Assembly (NCBI RefSeq): GCF_030272615.1
Contig: NC_081413.1
Coordinates: 103,498,239-103,562,238 of the forward strand
Direction: 5' to 3'
Length of the DNA: 64,000 nt
DNA from: Cryptomeria japonica
Taxonomy: Eukaryota > Streptophyta > Pinopsida > Cupressales > Cupressaceae
Every line of letters starts with the position of its first letter. Position 1 is the first letter of the stretch. The translations under genes were made by a program, and so were the position numbers. The notes beneath the pieces were generated by a model that saw nothing but the letters and a program-made list of their open reading frames with translations, searched no databases and was not told the origin of the DNA. This document shows positions 34,245-47,044 of the stretch, piece by piece.

Positions 34245-37200
34245 GTGGCTATTAAAGATGGATCTAAGGAAGAAAGGTATGAAGAAAAAGCTCTAATATC
34301 TCACATAAATAATAATGATTCTTGGATCATAGATAGTGGATGCTCACATCATATGACAGGTGATAAACACAAGTTTGTTAAATTAGAAGACTATGATGGA
34401 GGCTATGTAAGATTTGGTAATGATGCACCATGTCCTGTGAAAGGTAAAGGATCTATAACACTTCTTGACAATGCTAAATGTGATGATGTATACTAGGTTG
34501 AAGGTTTGAAATACAATTTGTTGAGTGTAGCACAGCTAAACAATACAGGATACCGAATAGAATTTCAGAAAGGAATTGTCAAAGTTCATAACAAGCATGG
34601 AAAGTTAGCTGCTACCGGGACACAAACAAAAGGTAATACATTTCACCTTGACTCAACTCACAATAAGTGTTTGCATGCAAAGATTGATAATACCTGCTTA
34701 TGGCATAAAAGGTTTTGTCATGTTAATTTTGATAATCTGATCAAGATAAGCAAGAAGCACAAAGTAAGAGGTCTACCGAGTCTTGAAAAACCTAAGAATG
34801 CTATGTGCCAAGGATGCCAGATGGGCAAGATGACAAGATCAAGCTTTACAAGTAAGTCTTACATTTCATCTTGACTCAACTAGGAACATGTGTCTTTATG
34901 CAAAGATAGATGATACCTGGTTATGGTATAAAAGGTTTTGTCATGTAAATTTTGATAATCTAATCAAAATAAGTAAGAAGCACCGAGTAAGAGGTCTACC
35001 GAGTCTTGAAAAACTAGAGAATGCTATGTGCCAAGGATGCCAGATGAGTAAGATGACAAGATCAAGCTTTACAAGTAAGTCCTACACTTCTAAAGGAATT
35101 TTAGATCTAGTACATACTGATCTTTGTGGTCCTATGAAAGTTCAAAGTTATTATGGTGATAAATATTTCATAATATTTGTGGATGATTACTCAAGGATGA
35201 TATCAGTCATGTTTTTAAAAGAAAAATCAGAAGCTTTTCAAATGTTTAAATGGTACAAGGCAAGAGTTGAAAATGAAACAGAAAGACAACTAAAATGTCT
35301 TAAATCTGATAGAGGAGGAGAATTCACTTATGATGAATTTAACTTATTCTGCAATGATCATGGTATAAAGAGGCAAGTATCTGCACTGAGAACACCTCAG
35401 CAAAATGGGATAGCCAAGAGAAGAAACATATCAATTGTGGATTGTGCCAGAACCCTAATGATAGAAAAGAGGGTACCTCAAACATTTTGGAGAGAAGCAA
35501 TCAACACTGCAATCTATACCCTGAACCGAGTTCAATTGAAGAAAGGAACTATGAAGACACCTTATGAGATCTGGTATGACAAGAAACCTAATGTTAGTTA
35601 CTTTAAAATCTTTGGAAGTAGATGCTATGTTCACAAAGATGACATAAATGGAAAATTTGATCAGAAAAGTGAAGAAGGAACATTTCTTGGTTATTCTTCT
35701 AGAAGTAAAGCATTTAAATGTCTGATCAAATCATCTAACAAAATAGTAGAAAGTGAAAATGTGAAAATTGATGAATTTGCAGAAAGAAATGATGAAGGAA
35801 ATTCCAAAGAATGAGAAGATTATGAAGAATTTGTTTATGTTCAACCGAGAAGTCCTACCGAGAAAGCTGCTGAAGAAAATGAAGATAATGTCCAGTTATC
35901 GAGTGATGAAGAAGATCATACAGAACCTACTGAGCCTATATTAGCCAAATATGTCAGAAGACATCATGCATCAAGTCAAATTATAGGAGATAAGGATGAT
36001 CCAGTGATGACAAGGAACAAACTGAGACAAAACACATGTTTGATATCTGAATTTGAACCAAGAATAGTGAAAGAGGCATTTAACCATGAAGATTGGGTAA
36101 ATGCTATGACAGAAGAGATTGATCAAATCAAGAAGAATGACACATGGACACTGATCCCAAGACCTAAGGACAAAAATGTAATCGATACTAAGTGGATTTT
36201 TAGAAATAAGCTAAATGAGAAAGGTGAAGTCATTTGCAACAAAGCAAGACTAGTTTGCAAAGGTTATGCTCAAGAAGAAGGAATAGATTATAGTGAGACT
36301 TTTGCACCTGTGGCTAGACTTGAGGGAGTAAGAACATTGTTGGCATATGCTGCTTTCAAAAATTTCAAGGTATATCAAATGGATGTTAAATCTGCATTTT
36401 TGAATGGTATACTAGAAGAAGAAGTTTACATTGAACAACCTGAAGGATTTGTTGAAGACAAGAGTAAAGATTAGGTATGCAAACTGAACAAAGCTTTATA
36501 TGGTCTGAAACAAGCACCTAGAGCATGGTATGAAAGACTGCACTCTTACTTAATCAAGATTGGTTTTATAAGGACAAGTGAAAACAACAATATGTACATG
36601 AAGAAAGATGAGGACAATGGAATACTGATCTCAGCCATATTTGTTGATGATATCATATTCTGTGGAAATGACTCCTTATGCAAGAACTTTGGAAATGAAA
36701 TGTGCAAAGAATTTGAGATTTCACTAATCAGTGAGATAAAGTATTTTATAGGTTTACAAATATTGCAAATGAAAGATGAGATTTTCATTACTCAATCCAA
36801 GTACATAAAGGAAATCTTGAAGAAATTTGGAATGGAGGATTCTAAACCAGTAAGTACTCCTATGACTACTAACTGTAAATTATCAAAGAATGATGAATCT
36901 GCATTTGTTGATGAGACACTTTACCAATCTATGATTGGAAAATTGCAATATGTTGTGCATAGTAGACCGGATATAGCACATGCAGTAGGTATTATAGCAA
37001 GATTCTCTACAGATCCCAAGGAAACACATATGACAGCAATCAAGAGAATTTTCAGATACCTGAGAGGCACTAAAGATTATGGCTTAGTATATGAAAAGAA
37101 GAATGATTTTGATTTAAAAGTTTATACTGATGCTGATTGGGCAAGCAACATTGATGACAGGAAAAGCACAAGTGGTGGAGCTTTCTTTTTGGGAGAAAGA

Positions 37201-37593
37201 CTAGTAAGTTGGCTTAACAAGAAACAAGGATGTATCTCACAGTCAACAGCAGAAGCTGAATATGTTGCTGCAGCATTGAACTGTACCAATATAGCATGGA
37301 TCAAACAACTGTTGGAAGGTATAAATGAAAAACTCACCAAACCAGTAACTATATTCTGTGATAATACTAGTGCCATTAACATTTCAAAGAATCCAGTAAT
37401 GCACTCTAAGACAAAGCATATATCTATAAAGTATCATTATCTTAGAGAAGAAGTTCAAGAGAAGAAAGTTGTGCTAGAATATATCAGTTCAAAGGAGAAA
37501 TTAGCAAATATCTTCACAAAGCCATTGCCAAGGGACACTTTTGAGTATCTCAGAAGCAAGTTAGGGGTCCTACCCATATCTTCTACTCACTGA
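34245..37593 (+). pseudogene. Cop-1 pol (protease, integrase, RT, RNase H)
   Basis: Protease: WIIDSGCSHHMTG (about 34323-34360). The integrase zinc domain (LWHKRFCHVNF...CQGCQMGK) occurs twice, at about 34650-34860 and 34870-35090. The integrase core shows HTDLCGPM, FVDDYSRM, SDRGGEF and PQQNGIAKRRN, where the usual catalytic Glu is Lys. RT (from about 36070): [37 protein letters not shown] and FVDDIIF, with a TAG for Trp at 36472-36474. RNase H: YTDADWAS, STAEAEYVA, IFCDNTSAI and KTKHISIKYHYLRE. Ends at TGA 37591. The segment duplication puts the downstream part in another frame from 34888 on. The domain order is that of copia. Confidence 0.9.
34650..35090 (+). repeat. Tandem duplication inside Cop-1 integrase
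   Basis: About 217 bp, starting at acatttcaccttgactcaac, is repeated with differences; copy 2 begins acatttcatcttgactcaac near 34861. Copy 2 resembles Cop-2 (e.g. aagatagatgatacctggtt) more than copy 1 does. Confidence 0.85.
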
Positions 37594-38040
37594 CTGAGTT
37601 CGGTGAAAGCATCAATTTGATGTATCTATAGAATATTATGTGTGGATTGATGCTGATTTATGCACTTTAGGAGGTCACCTAAAGTTGTGCAGAAAAAGTG
37701 AATAGAGACAAGTTACTCTAACCAAGACTGAGATGTTACACAGCAAGGCAAATCACTTCACAATGGAAGAAATCATGTTTTAGTTCTTTTACTTTTTGAC
37801 ATTGTTGTCAAAGGGGGAGAATACTATAAATGGTTTGGCTGGTTGACTGAATGGCAAATCCCTGAATGATGGACATAATAGAAGACTAATGATAGGGGGA
37901 GAAAATTGCAAAAATGGAGAAGACTTCAGAAGATTTTAACAGCTCAAGGATAACAGGAGAAGTCTAACAGCAATCTGAATACGAATCAATTTGAATATCT
38001 TGTTGGTATTACCATTTAATTGTTGGTTTTGCCATCAATG
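37594..38040 (+). other. Cop-1 3' untranslated region with second purine tract
   Basis: Non-coding. At 37801-37822 it contains attgttgtcaaagggggaga, a second polypurine-like tract about 230 bp upstream of the main one. The same phrase in Cop-2 (46821-46840) is interrupted by one T. Confidence 0.7.
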
Positions 38041-38054
38041 CCAAAGGGGGAGAT
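38041..38054 (+). other. Cop-1 polypurine tract
   Basis: ccaaagggggagat directly before TGTTGGCATT of the 3' LTR, preceded by ttgccatcaatg. Confidence 0.9.
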
Positions 38055-38982
38055 TGTTGGCATTACAGTAAGAGAGATTGTTGGCATTACAGTAAGAAAG
38101 ATTGTTGGCATTTCAATATCAGGAGATTGTTGATATTCAATAAGGATATTGAGAAGGTTGTTGAAGATTATTGATATAACTGAAGAAGGATGATAACTAT
38201 CTTTATAACATTATTTTGTCATTGATGTCAAGAGATTGATTATCTGATTCAGTATGATGTTGCCATATCTTGAGAAGATTGATTAGAAGAGAATTAAGAT
38301 GTCGGTAAAAGACACAAAAAGAATGTGATGAATAAGGGGAGAAATAAGTTATTCAATGGGCAACTATTACCGAGTTAGAAAATGATGAGATCATGATGTT
38401 TAGATTGTTTTGATGTCCTACATATGTTGTTGATTGTAAGGTTAATACTATACTATGTCACCGAGCAAAGAACCTAGTCAATAAACCCTAAGGAACCTAA
38501 TTGGTAAACCCTAAGGTTGTCGATATCGGTTAATGAAGGCGAAATGTCTACCGAGTAAAGTTTAGTATTTACCAAGTTGCAACCGAGTTATGATAGTGCG
38601 CATGGGATGGATAAAAGCATTATTTAATGAAGGACAATGATTAGCTGGAGATGTATAAATGATTGGTATGCCATGCATGAAGTTTGTTAAGGATCTATGG
38701 CAAAGGAAAATCGACAGGAAGATCTACATCGCAGATTGAACCGCAGTAACCTTGTGCAAGTTCCAAGAAAGGACTGCAAGTCCCAAGGTAAGGTAAAACA
38801 TTTTCAGATCAAAGGATACATTGAACTTGGTCAAGTTTGAAGATCTGATGGCTAAGATTGATCATGGGAAATGTGATCAAGGAGATTCAGCGGTTAGCAA
38901 TTGTTTATAAATAAGGAATTGTTGATAAACAATGAATGCGGGCAAGTGTATGCACAGGGATGCTACATAGTGATTACCGAGC

Positions 38983-40198
38983 TGTAGCGTCCTGAAATTG
39001 CAACACTTGCAATTTCGACTGCATTTGGGTCTTCACGATGGCGGCGCGACATTGAACCTGAATGGAGACCCCGAAACCTGTTTATAACACCAAAAACTGC
39101 ATTTTTCTGCACCCTGGCTCGATCCCTCCTTGCACCCTGCTATCCCGGGAGGTGGGACCATGGCGCCCAGTGCCCTGGTCCCTGGCCCTATTTTGGGCCC
39201 GGTCTCTTTTGGGCATCAGGTCTTTAAGTTTGCAATTCGGGAAATAATGTTTCCTGGTCGGCCTAAGGTCGGAAAAATCAGTCTATCAGCCCTAATTGAC
39301 AAGTATATAAACTACATTTCCCCTCCCATTTGAGGGGGGCAAGAAAAAAAGGAAGGAAATAAGCAAGAACAAGACGCGGAAGCAATATTCAAACATTCAA
39401 GCATTCAAGCATTCAAGCATTCCTTCAAGCAATTGAGCATTCTAAGTCTCCATTCAAGGCTAAGTGTTGCATTCAAGACAAGGATTCAACCATTGAAGAG
39501 GAGATCACTTACAACATACAAAATACAACATTCATTACACCTTCGCATGTAAGAATACAAACATTCTTACAACAAGGTATCAGTACTTGTTTACATTACA
39601 AACATTTACATTTACAGCATTCTCATTTCTTGGTTAATTCCAAAACCGGGGTTTGACCTAAAGGAAAACCCCTCATCCCTAACCCCCCAATCATCCTCTC
39701 TTTTCTGTGTGTAGGTTGCAGGTACGCGACTGTAATTGAAGATCTGGAATCCTTGTGCAGAGACGAACAGATCCCCCTTCGTTTTGCGGATTTTTCGGAG
39801 GACCGTGTGCATGACGGGCGCCATCGTCCTGTCAACTTTCGCTCAAATTTGCAGAACAGCACCGTCTCAACATTTTACTGCTAATTCCAGGTCCGCAGCT
39901 TCATCCCATATCCCTATCTCTGTTTATAAGCGAATCTTTCCTACTTTACATGCATTCCTAGTTCAATCTTTCTATCCACATTTCTTTACAAAAGAGGGTA
40001 TCCTTGATGTCACAACCCTTGAAACTCATTTAGAATCCATTCTTGCATTGTGTGGGATTGGATCTTGTGGGTTTCAACCCCTCTTTTGAATGTAAAGTCT
40101 CTCCTAAGTGAAAACCATCAACCCTAGTGACTCTCCCTTCTCTCTCCTTGGAGATTGGGGAGGGGAGAACAACTAGGGTTTGATTTTTCCGCTTTACA
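38983..40198 (+). mobile_element. Solo LTR S1
   Basis: 1216 bp with termini TGTAGCGTCC...TTTACA and perfect target duplication CGAGC (38978-38982, 40199-40203). TATA box tatataaa at 39304-39311. It is more GC-rich than its surroundings, has no internal domain and no long coding frame. The termini resemble gypsy LTRs. A solo LTR arises when the two LTRs of an element recombine. Confidence 0.92.
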
Positions 40199-40812
40199 CG
40201 AGCATAGAAGCTTGAAGACCTGTTTGAATAACAGAGTAGAGAGCCCAGTAGAGGGACAAGATAAATCCTATGACTAGATTGTTTTGAGCAAATAAGAATC
40301 TGCTTTAGCATTTTAGATGTGAAGTTGCAGATAGATTTTTATTACTGTTATTTTGTAAGTGACAGAAAATCTCTTAACTGAGTGGACTTAACAGTCTTAT
40401 ATGTAAACCCTCTAGCAAGATAACATTCTAGTTGAGTGTTTGAAATCCTTTAACAAGGTCACTTCTAACAAAGTGAAGATCCTAACAGATCTGAGGGAAA
40501 TCCCTTAACTGGGTCACATCTAGCAATGTGTTTTTAATCTTTAACAGGATTTGCTTTTAACCAAGCATACTCTAGAAGAGTATATTTCTTAGTGGGTCCG
40601 AAATCCCATAGTGGTTTTTCTCTATTTGGGTTTCCTAATTAAATCTAGTGTTATGAGTGTTCTGATGATTATATGCTTATGAGTTTGCATGTTTAGCAGT
40701 TTTGGTTATATTGCTGAAGTATATGTTACCGAGGTTGAATCTGTTGTTTTTATGGAAGATTAAGTTTGTATGATTCATGCCCCCCTCTCATCTTGTTAGC
40801 TATTGGCATCTG

Positions 40813-42348
40813 TGTTGGCAATATTGCATTATAACAAACAATGAAAGATTATTGGCATTTTATAAGGATATTGAGAAGGTTGTTGATGATTATGGATATA
40901 ACTGATTAAGGATGTTTACTGTCTTAATATTATTATTTTGTCATTGATGTCAAGAAATTTATTTTCTAATTCAGTATGATGTTGCCATATCTTGAGAAGT
41001 ATGATTTGAAGAATATAAAGTTGTTGGTAAAGGATGCAGGAAAGAATATGATGAATAAGGGGATGAATAAGGTATTCAATGGGCAACTATTACCGAGTCA
41101 GACAATGATGAGATCATGATGTTCAAATTGTTTTAACATCATACATATGTTGTAAATTGTAAAGGTTAATACTATACTATGTTATCAAGCAAAGAACCTA
41201 GTCGGTAAACCCTAAGGAACCCAGTCGGAAAACCCTAAGATTATCGCTATCAGTTAATGAAGGTGGAATGTCTACCGAGTGAAGTTTAGTATTTACCGAG
41301 TTGTTACCGAGTTGTAACTGAGCTATAACAGAATGCATTAAATGTTTGCATGCATTATTTAATGAAGGAAGCTGATGAGCTAGAACTAATTAAATGACAG
41401 GTATGTCGTGCATGAAGTTTGTTAATGAATCTAAGGCAATAGAAAGTTGACATGAAGATCTATAGCGTAGATTGAACCACAATACCTTGGCACAAGTTCC
41501 AAAAAATATATGCAAGTTCCTAGGTGGGGTAAAATGTTTTTCAGATTGAAAGATGCATTGAACCTGGACAGGATCAAAGATCCAATGGCTATGATTGATC
41601 ATGGGAAATGTGATCAAGGAGATTAAGCGGTTACCTAATTGTTTATAAATAGGAAACTGTTGATAAACAATGTATGCGGGCAAGTGTATGCATAGGGATG
41701 CTACATAGTGATTACCGAGCACAAAAGCTTGAAGACCTATTTGAATAACAGAGTATAGAAGCCCAGCAGATGGACAAGATTAGTTCTATGTCTAGATTGT
41801 ATTGAACAAATAAGAATCTGCTTTAGCATTTTAGATGTGAAGTTGTAGATAGATTTTATTACTGTAATTTTGTGAAAGTGATAGAAAATATCTTAACCGA
41901 GTGGACTTAACAGTCTTATTTGTAAAACCCTCTAGCAAGGTGACATTTTAATTGAGTGTTTGAAATCCTTTAACAAGGTCACTTCTAACAAGGTGAAGAT
42001 CCTAACAGATTTGAGTGAAATCCCTTAACCGAGTCACATCTAGCAATGTGTTTGTAATCTTTAACATGATTTGCTTTTAACCGAGCACACTCTAGAAGAG
42101 TATATTTCTTAGTGGGTCCAAAATCCCATAGTGGTTTTTCCCTATTTGGGTTTCCACGTTAAATCTGGTGTTATGAGGTTTATGATGTTTCTATGCTTTT
42201 GAGTTTGCATGTTTAACAGTTTTGGTTATATTACTTAAATATATGTTACCGAGTTTGAATGTGATGTTTTTATGGAAGATTAAGTTTGTATGATTCACCC
42301 CCCCCACCCCCTCTCATCTTGTTGGCTATTGGATTATCAGAACTATCA
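40813..42348 (+). repeat. Cop-2 5' LTR
   Basis: 1536 bp. TATA box (tataaata) at 41644-41651. A C-run with ctctcatcttgttggct lies close to the end. Ends AACTATCA. Confidence 0.93.
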
Positions 42349-42350
42349 AT

Positions 42351-42362
42351 TGGTATCAGAGC
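42351..42362 (+). other. Cop-2 primer-binding site (initiator-Met tRNA)
   Basis: TGGTATCAGAGC, the exact copia-type site, two bases after the LTR. Confidence 0.95.
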
Positions 42363-42412
42363 TTTGGACTCCGAAAGAAAAGTTTAAAGGCACTTGAGTT
42401 AAAGATCCAAAG

Positions 42413-45400
42413 ATGTATAAGAGAGATGCACCAAAGTTGAACATGTCAAGTTTCTCTACATGGCAGAAAAGGATGAAGCTACATCTATCAGGAGCTGGAG
42501 AATATGTTGTATACTATCCGGAGAATGATTTTGTTACACCGAGCACCTATCCATTGACTATGGAAGAGATAAAGGAAAAGCAAGAACATATTCAAGCAAT
42601 GATTGAAATAACATCTGCATTGACCGACTCAGAGTTTAATGATCTAGAAGGCTGCAATGATGCAAAGGCTATGTGGGATAAGCTCATATCAATATATGGA
42701 GGAGATGAACATGTTCAAAGAGTAAAAGTAGATAGTCTAAGAGGACAACTTGAATCTATGAGGATGAATGAAGGTGAGAACATAACTCAGTACAGTACAA
42801 GACTAAAGGAGATTTTCAATCAAATCAAAGGAGTAGGTGGAACTATTGAAGAAAAGGATATACCAAGTAAGTTGTTGAGAACCCTTCTACCAGCTTATAC
42901 AATCCAAGTCTCTGCAATCAATGAATTAAGGTTTGTACCTAATATGCCAGTTTCTTTAGATGCTACTATTGGTAAGCTACATGCATTTGAGTTAAGTAAC
43001 TTTGATAACAGTGGATCTTTGGTAAATAAAATTGAATCTGCATTTAGTTCTTTTCATCTTGATGAATCTAATGATTTCAATGAAAGAAAATATAAGTACT
43101 CTGAAGGAGATCACAATGGAGCAAGTGAAATATTTCATAAGAACATGGAGGCAGTACACAAACTGTATGAGGAAATCAGAAAGCAAGAAGAGTTTGAAGC
43201 ACTATTAGCCAAAAGGTTACCGAGAGGCAAAGGTAAGTATAAAGGAAAGCTACCTTTGAAACGTTTCAATTGTGATAAGATAGGACATATGGCTTCTAAC
43301 TGTCCTGACAAAGATTCTACTGAAAAGAGAGATTACCGAGATGATAGACAGAACGATAATCATTACAGAAGACAACGAAACTTCAGAAGAAGAGATAGAA
43401 AGACATGTTTAATAGCTGATGAGGAATCCTATGATGATAAATCAGATGAGACTGATACAGAGGAAGTAGTTTATGTGGCTATCAAAGATGGATCAAATGA
43501 AGAAAGGTATGAAGAAAAATCCCTAATATCCCACATAAACACTAATGATTCTTGGATCATAGATAGTGGATGTTCAGATCATATGACAGGAGATAAACAC
43601 AAGTTTGTTATATTAGAAGATTATGATGGAGGCTATGTCAGATTTGGTAATGATGCACCATGTCCGGTGAAAGGTAAAGGATATATAACACTTCTTGACA
43701 ATGCAAGATTCAATGATGTTTATTGGGTTGAAGGTTTGAAATACAATTTGTTGAGTGTGGCACAGCTAAACAACACAAGTTAGCGAATAGAATTTTAGAA
43801 AGGAATTGTCAAAGTTCATGACAAGAATGGAAAGTTAGCTACTACCGGGACACAAACAAAAGGTAACACATTTCACCTTGACTCAACTCGTAACAAGTGT
43901 TTGTATGCAAAGATAGATGATACCTGGTTATGGCATAGAAAGTTTTGTCATGTAAATTTTGATAACTTGATCAAACTAAGTAAGAAGCACTGAGTAAGAG
44001 GTCTACCAAGTCTTGAAAAACCTGAGAATGCTATGTGCTGAGGATGCCAGATGGGCAAGATGACAAGATCAAGCTTTACAAGTAAGTCTTACACTTCTAA
44101 GGGAATTTTAGATCTAGTGCACACTGTTCTTTGTGGTCTTATGAAAGTTCAAAGTTATTATGGTGATAAATATTTCATATTATTTGTGGATGACTATTCA
44201 AGGATGATGTCAATAATGTTTTTAAAAGAAAAATCAGAAGCTTTTCAAATGTTTAAATGGTACAAGGCAAGAGTTGAAAATGAAACAAGAAGACAACTAA
44301 AATGTCTTAGATCAGATAGAGGAGGAGAGTTCACATCTAATGAGTTCAACTTATTTTGCAATGATCATGGTATTAAAAGACAAGTCTATGCACTGAGAAC
44401 TCCACAGTAGAATGGAATAGCTAAGAGAAGAAACAGATCTATTATGGATTGTGCTAGAACACTGATGATTGAAAAGAAAGTGCCACAAACATTTTGGAGA
44501 GAAGCAATAAGCACAGGAGTTTACACCTTGAACTGAGTACAATTTAAGAAAGGTACTTTGAAGACACCATATGAAATCTGGTATGATAAGAAACCTAATG
44601 TAAGTTATTTTAAAATCTTTGGAAGTAGATGCTATGTTCACAAAGATGATAGAAATGGCAAGTTTGATCAGAAAAGTGAAGAAGGAACATTTCTAGGTTA
44701 TTCTTCTAGAAGCAAAGCATTTAAATGTTTGATCAAATCATCTAACAAAATAGTAGAACTTGCAAATGTGAAAATTGATTAATTTGCAGAAAGAAATGAT
44801 GAAGGAAATTCCAAAGAACCAAAAGACTGTGATAAATTTGTCTATGTTCAACCGAGAAGTCTTACCGAGAAGACTGTTGAAGAAAATGCAGAGAATATCC
44901 AGTTACCGAGTGATGACGAAACTCATACATAGCCTACCGAGCCTGTATTAGCCAAGTATGTCAGAAGACGTCATGCACCAAGTCAGATTATAGGAGATAA
45001 GGATGATCCAGTGATGACAAGGAACAAATTGAGACAAAACACATGTTTGATATCTGAATTTGAACCAAGAATAGTGAAAGAGGCATTTAACAATGAAGAT
45101 TGGATAAATGCTATGACAGAAGAGATTGATCAAATCAAGAAGAATGACACATGGACACTAATCTCAAGACCAAAGGACAAAAATGTAATCTGTACAAAGT
45201 GGATTTTTTGAAACAAGCTAAATGAAAAAGGAGAGGTCATTCGAAACAAAGCAAGACTAGTTTGCAAAGGTTATGCTCAAGAAGAAGGAATTGATTATGG
45301 TGAAACTTTTGCACCTGTTGCTAGACTTGGAGTAAGAACATTGTTGGCATATGCTGCTTTCAAAAATTTCAAGGTATATCAAATGGATGTCAAATCTGCA

Positions 45401-46588
45401 TTTCTGAATGGAATATTAGAAGAAGAAGTTTTTATTGAACAACCTGAAGGATTTGTTGAAGACAATAATAAAGATTAGGTATGTAAATTGAACAAAGCTT
45501 TATATGGTTTGAAACAAGCACCTAGAGCATGGTATGAAAGATTGAACTCTTATTTGATCAAGATTAGTTTTATAAGGACAAGTGAGAACATCAATATGTA
45601 CATGAAGAATGATGAAAATGGAATACTGATCTCAGCCATATTTGTTGATGATATTATATTTTGTGGAAATGACTCTTTATGCAAGAACTTTGGAAATGAA
45701 ATGAGCAAAGAATTTGAGATGTAATTAATCAGTGAGATAAAGTATTTTATAGGTTTACAGATACTACAAATGAAAAATGAGATTTTCATTACTCAATCCA
45801 CGTAAATAAAGGAAATCTTGAAGAAATTTGGAATGGAGGATTCAAAACCAGTAAGTACTCCTATGACTACCAACTATAAATTATCAAAGAATGATGAATC
45901 TGCATCTGTTGATGAGACATTTTACTAATCCATGATTGGAAAACTTCAATATGTTGTTCACAGCAGACCAGACATAGCACATGCAGTAGGTATAGTTGCA
46001 AGATTCTTTGCAGATCCTAAGGAAACACACATGACAGCATTCAAAAGAATCTTTAGATACCTGAAAGGCACTGAGGATTATGGCTTAGTATATCAGAAAG
46101 GAAATGGTTTTGATTTAAAAGTTTATACTAATTGGGCAAGCAACATTGATGACAAAAAAAGAACAAGTGGAAGAGCTTTCTTTTTAGGAGAAAGACTAGT
46201 GAGTTGGCTTAGCAAGAAACAAGGATGTGTTTCACAGTCAACAGCAGAAGCTGAATACGTTGCTGCAGCATTGAATTGTACCAACATTGCATGGATCAAA
46301 CAATTGTTGGAAGGTATAAATGAGAAAGTTACTGAGCCAATAACTATATTCTGTGGCAATACTAGTGCCATTAATATTTTAAAGAATCTTGTTATGCACT
46401 CTAAGACAAAGCACATATCTATCAAATATCACTATGTTAGAGAAGAAGCTCAAGAGAAGAAAGTGGTGTTGGAGTATGTTAGCACAAAGAAACAAATAGC
46501 AGATATCTTCACCAAGCCACTACCAAGGGACACTTTTAAATATCTCAAAAGTAAGTTAGGGGTCCTGCCCCTATCTTCTACTCACTGA
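42413..46588 (+). pseudogene. Cop-2 gag-pol, 1391 codons with 13 internal stops
   Basis: A single frame runs from MYKRDAPKLNMSSFSTWQKR to TGA 46586 without any net frameshift. Stops lie at 43781, 43796, 43991, 44039, 44408, 44534, 44780, 44930, 45209, 45476, 45722, 45803 and 45926. Gag knuckle RFNCDKIGHMASNC has lost its first Cys. Protease WIIDSGCSDHMTG. Integrase shows SDRGGEF and NGIAKRRN, with Lys at the usual Glu. RT shows KALYGLKQAPRAWY and FVDDIIF. RNase H lacks the Asp-Ala-Asp of YTDADWAS through a 6-bp deletion and reads IFCGNTSAI where Cop-1 has IFCDNTSAI. A further 3-bp deletion lies near 45328. Inactive. Confidence 0.93.
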
Positions 46589-47030
46589 CCGAGTTTGGTG
46601 AAAGCATCAATCTGATGACTCTATCGAATATCTTTTAGGAGTTGATGTTGATTTATACACTTTAGGATATTTTCTAAAGGTGTACAGGAATTATTCCAGG
46701 AAATAATATAGGGAACAGGAATTGAAGACAAAATGCTTTGACCGAGACTGAATTGATACACAACAGTAGGAAATCACTTCATAGAGACATAAATTATGTT
46801 TTAGTTCTTTACTTTTTGGCATTGTTGTCAAAGTGGGACAAGACTAATATTAGGTGAGAAGACTAAAAGAAAACTGAGAAGACTACAGATTGGAAAGAAG
46901 ACTGAAGAAAATAGGAGAAGTCTAATGTATGGGGGAGCAAGTCTGATGACAGCAAGAGAGCATTTCAGCATTTCAGAATCATAGCAATCCAAATTTTTTA
47001 GGGTCAAATCAATTGGTTTTTCCATCAATG
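46589..47030 (+). other. Cop-2 3' untranslated region
   Basis: Non-coding. It contains the degenerate second purine tract attgttgtcaaagtgggaca (46821-46840). The sequence is otherwise collinear with the Cop-1 3' untranslated region with several indels. Confidence 0.8.
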
Positions 47031-47044
47031 CCAAAGGGGGAGAT
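47031..47044 (+). other. Cop-2 polypurine tract
   Basis: ccaaagggggagat directly before the 3' LTR. Confidence 0.92.

Noticed and set aside
36472-36474. Programmed stop-codon readthrough in copia pol (shared TAG)
   Set aside because: The stop lies within RT motifs, not between gag and pol, and both elements have other stops; a shared defect is the simpler view.
39612-40311. Several 70-117 codon frames on both strands in S1
   Set aside because: They lie in the body of a solo LTR, show no domain and overlap each other.
42351-42362. tRNA gene fragment
   Set aside because: It matches only the 3' end of initiator-Met tRNA in antisense and stands directly after an LTR, so it is a primer-binding site.
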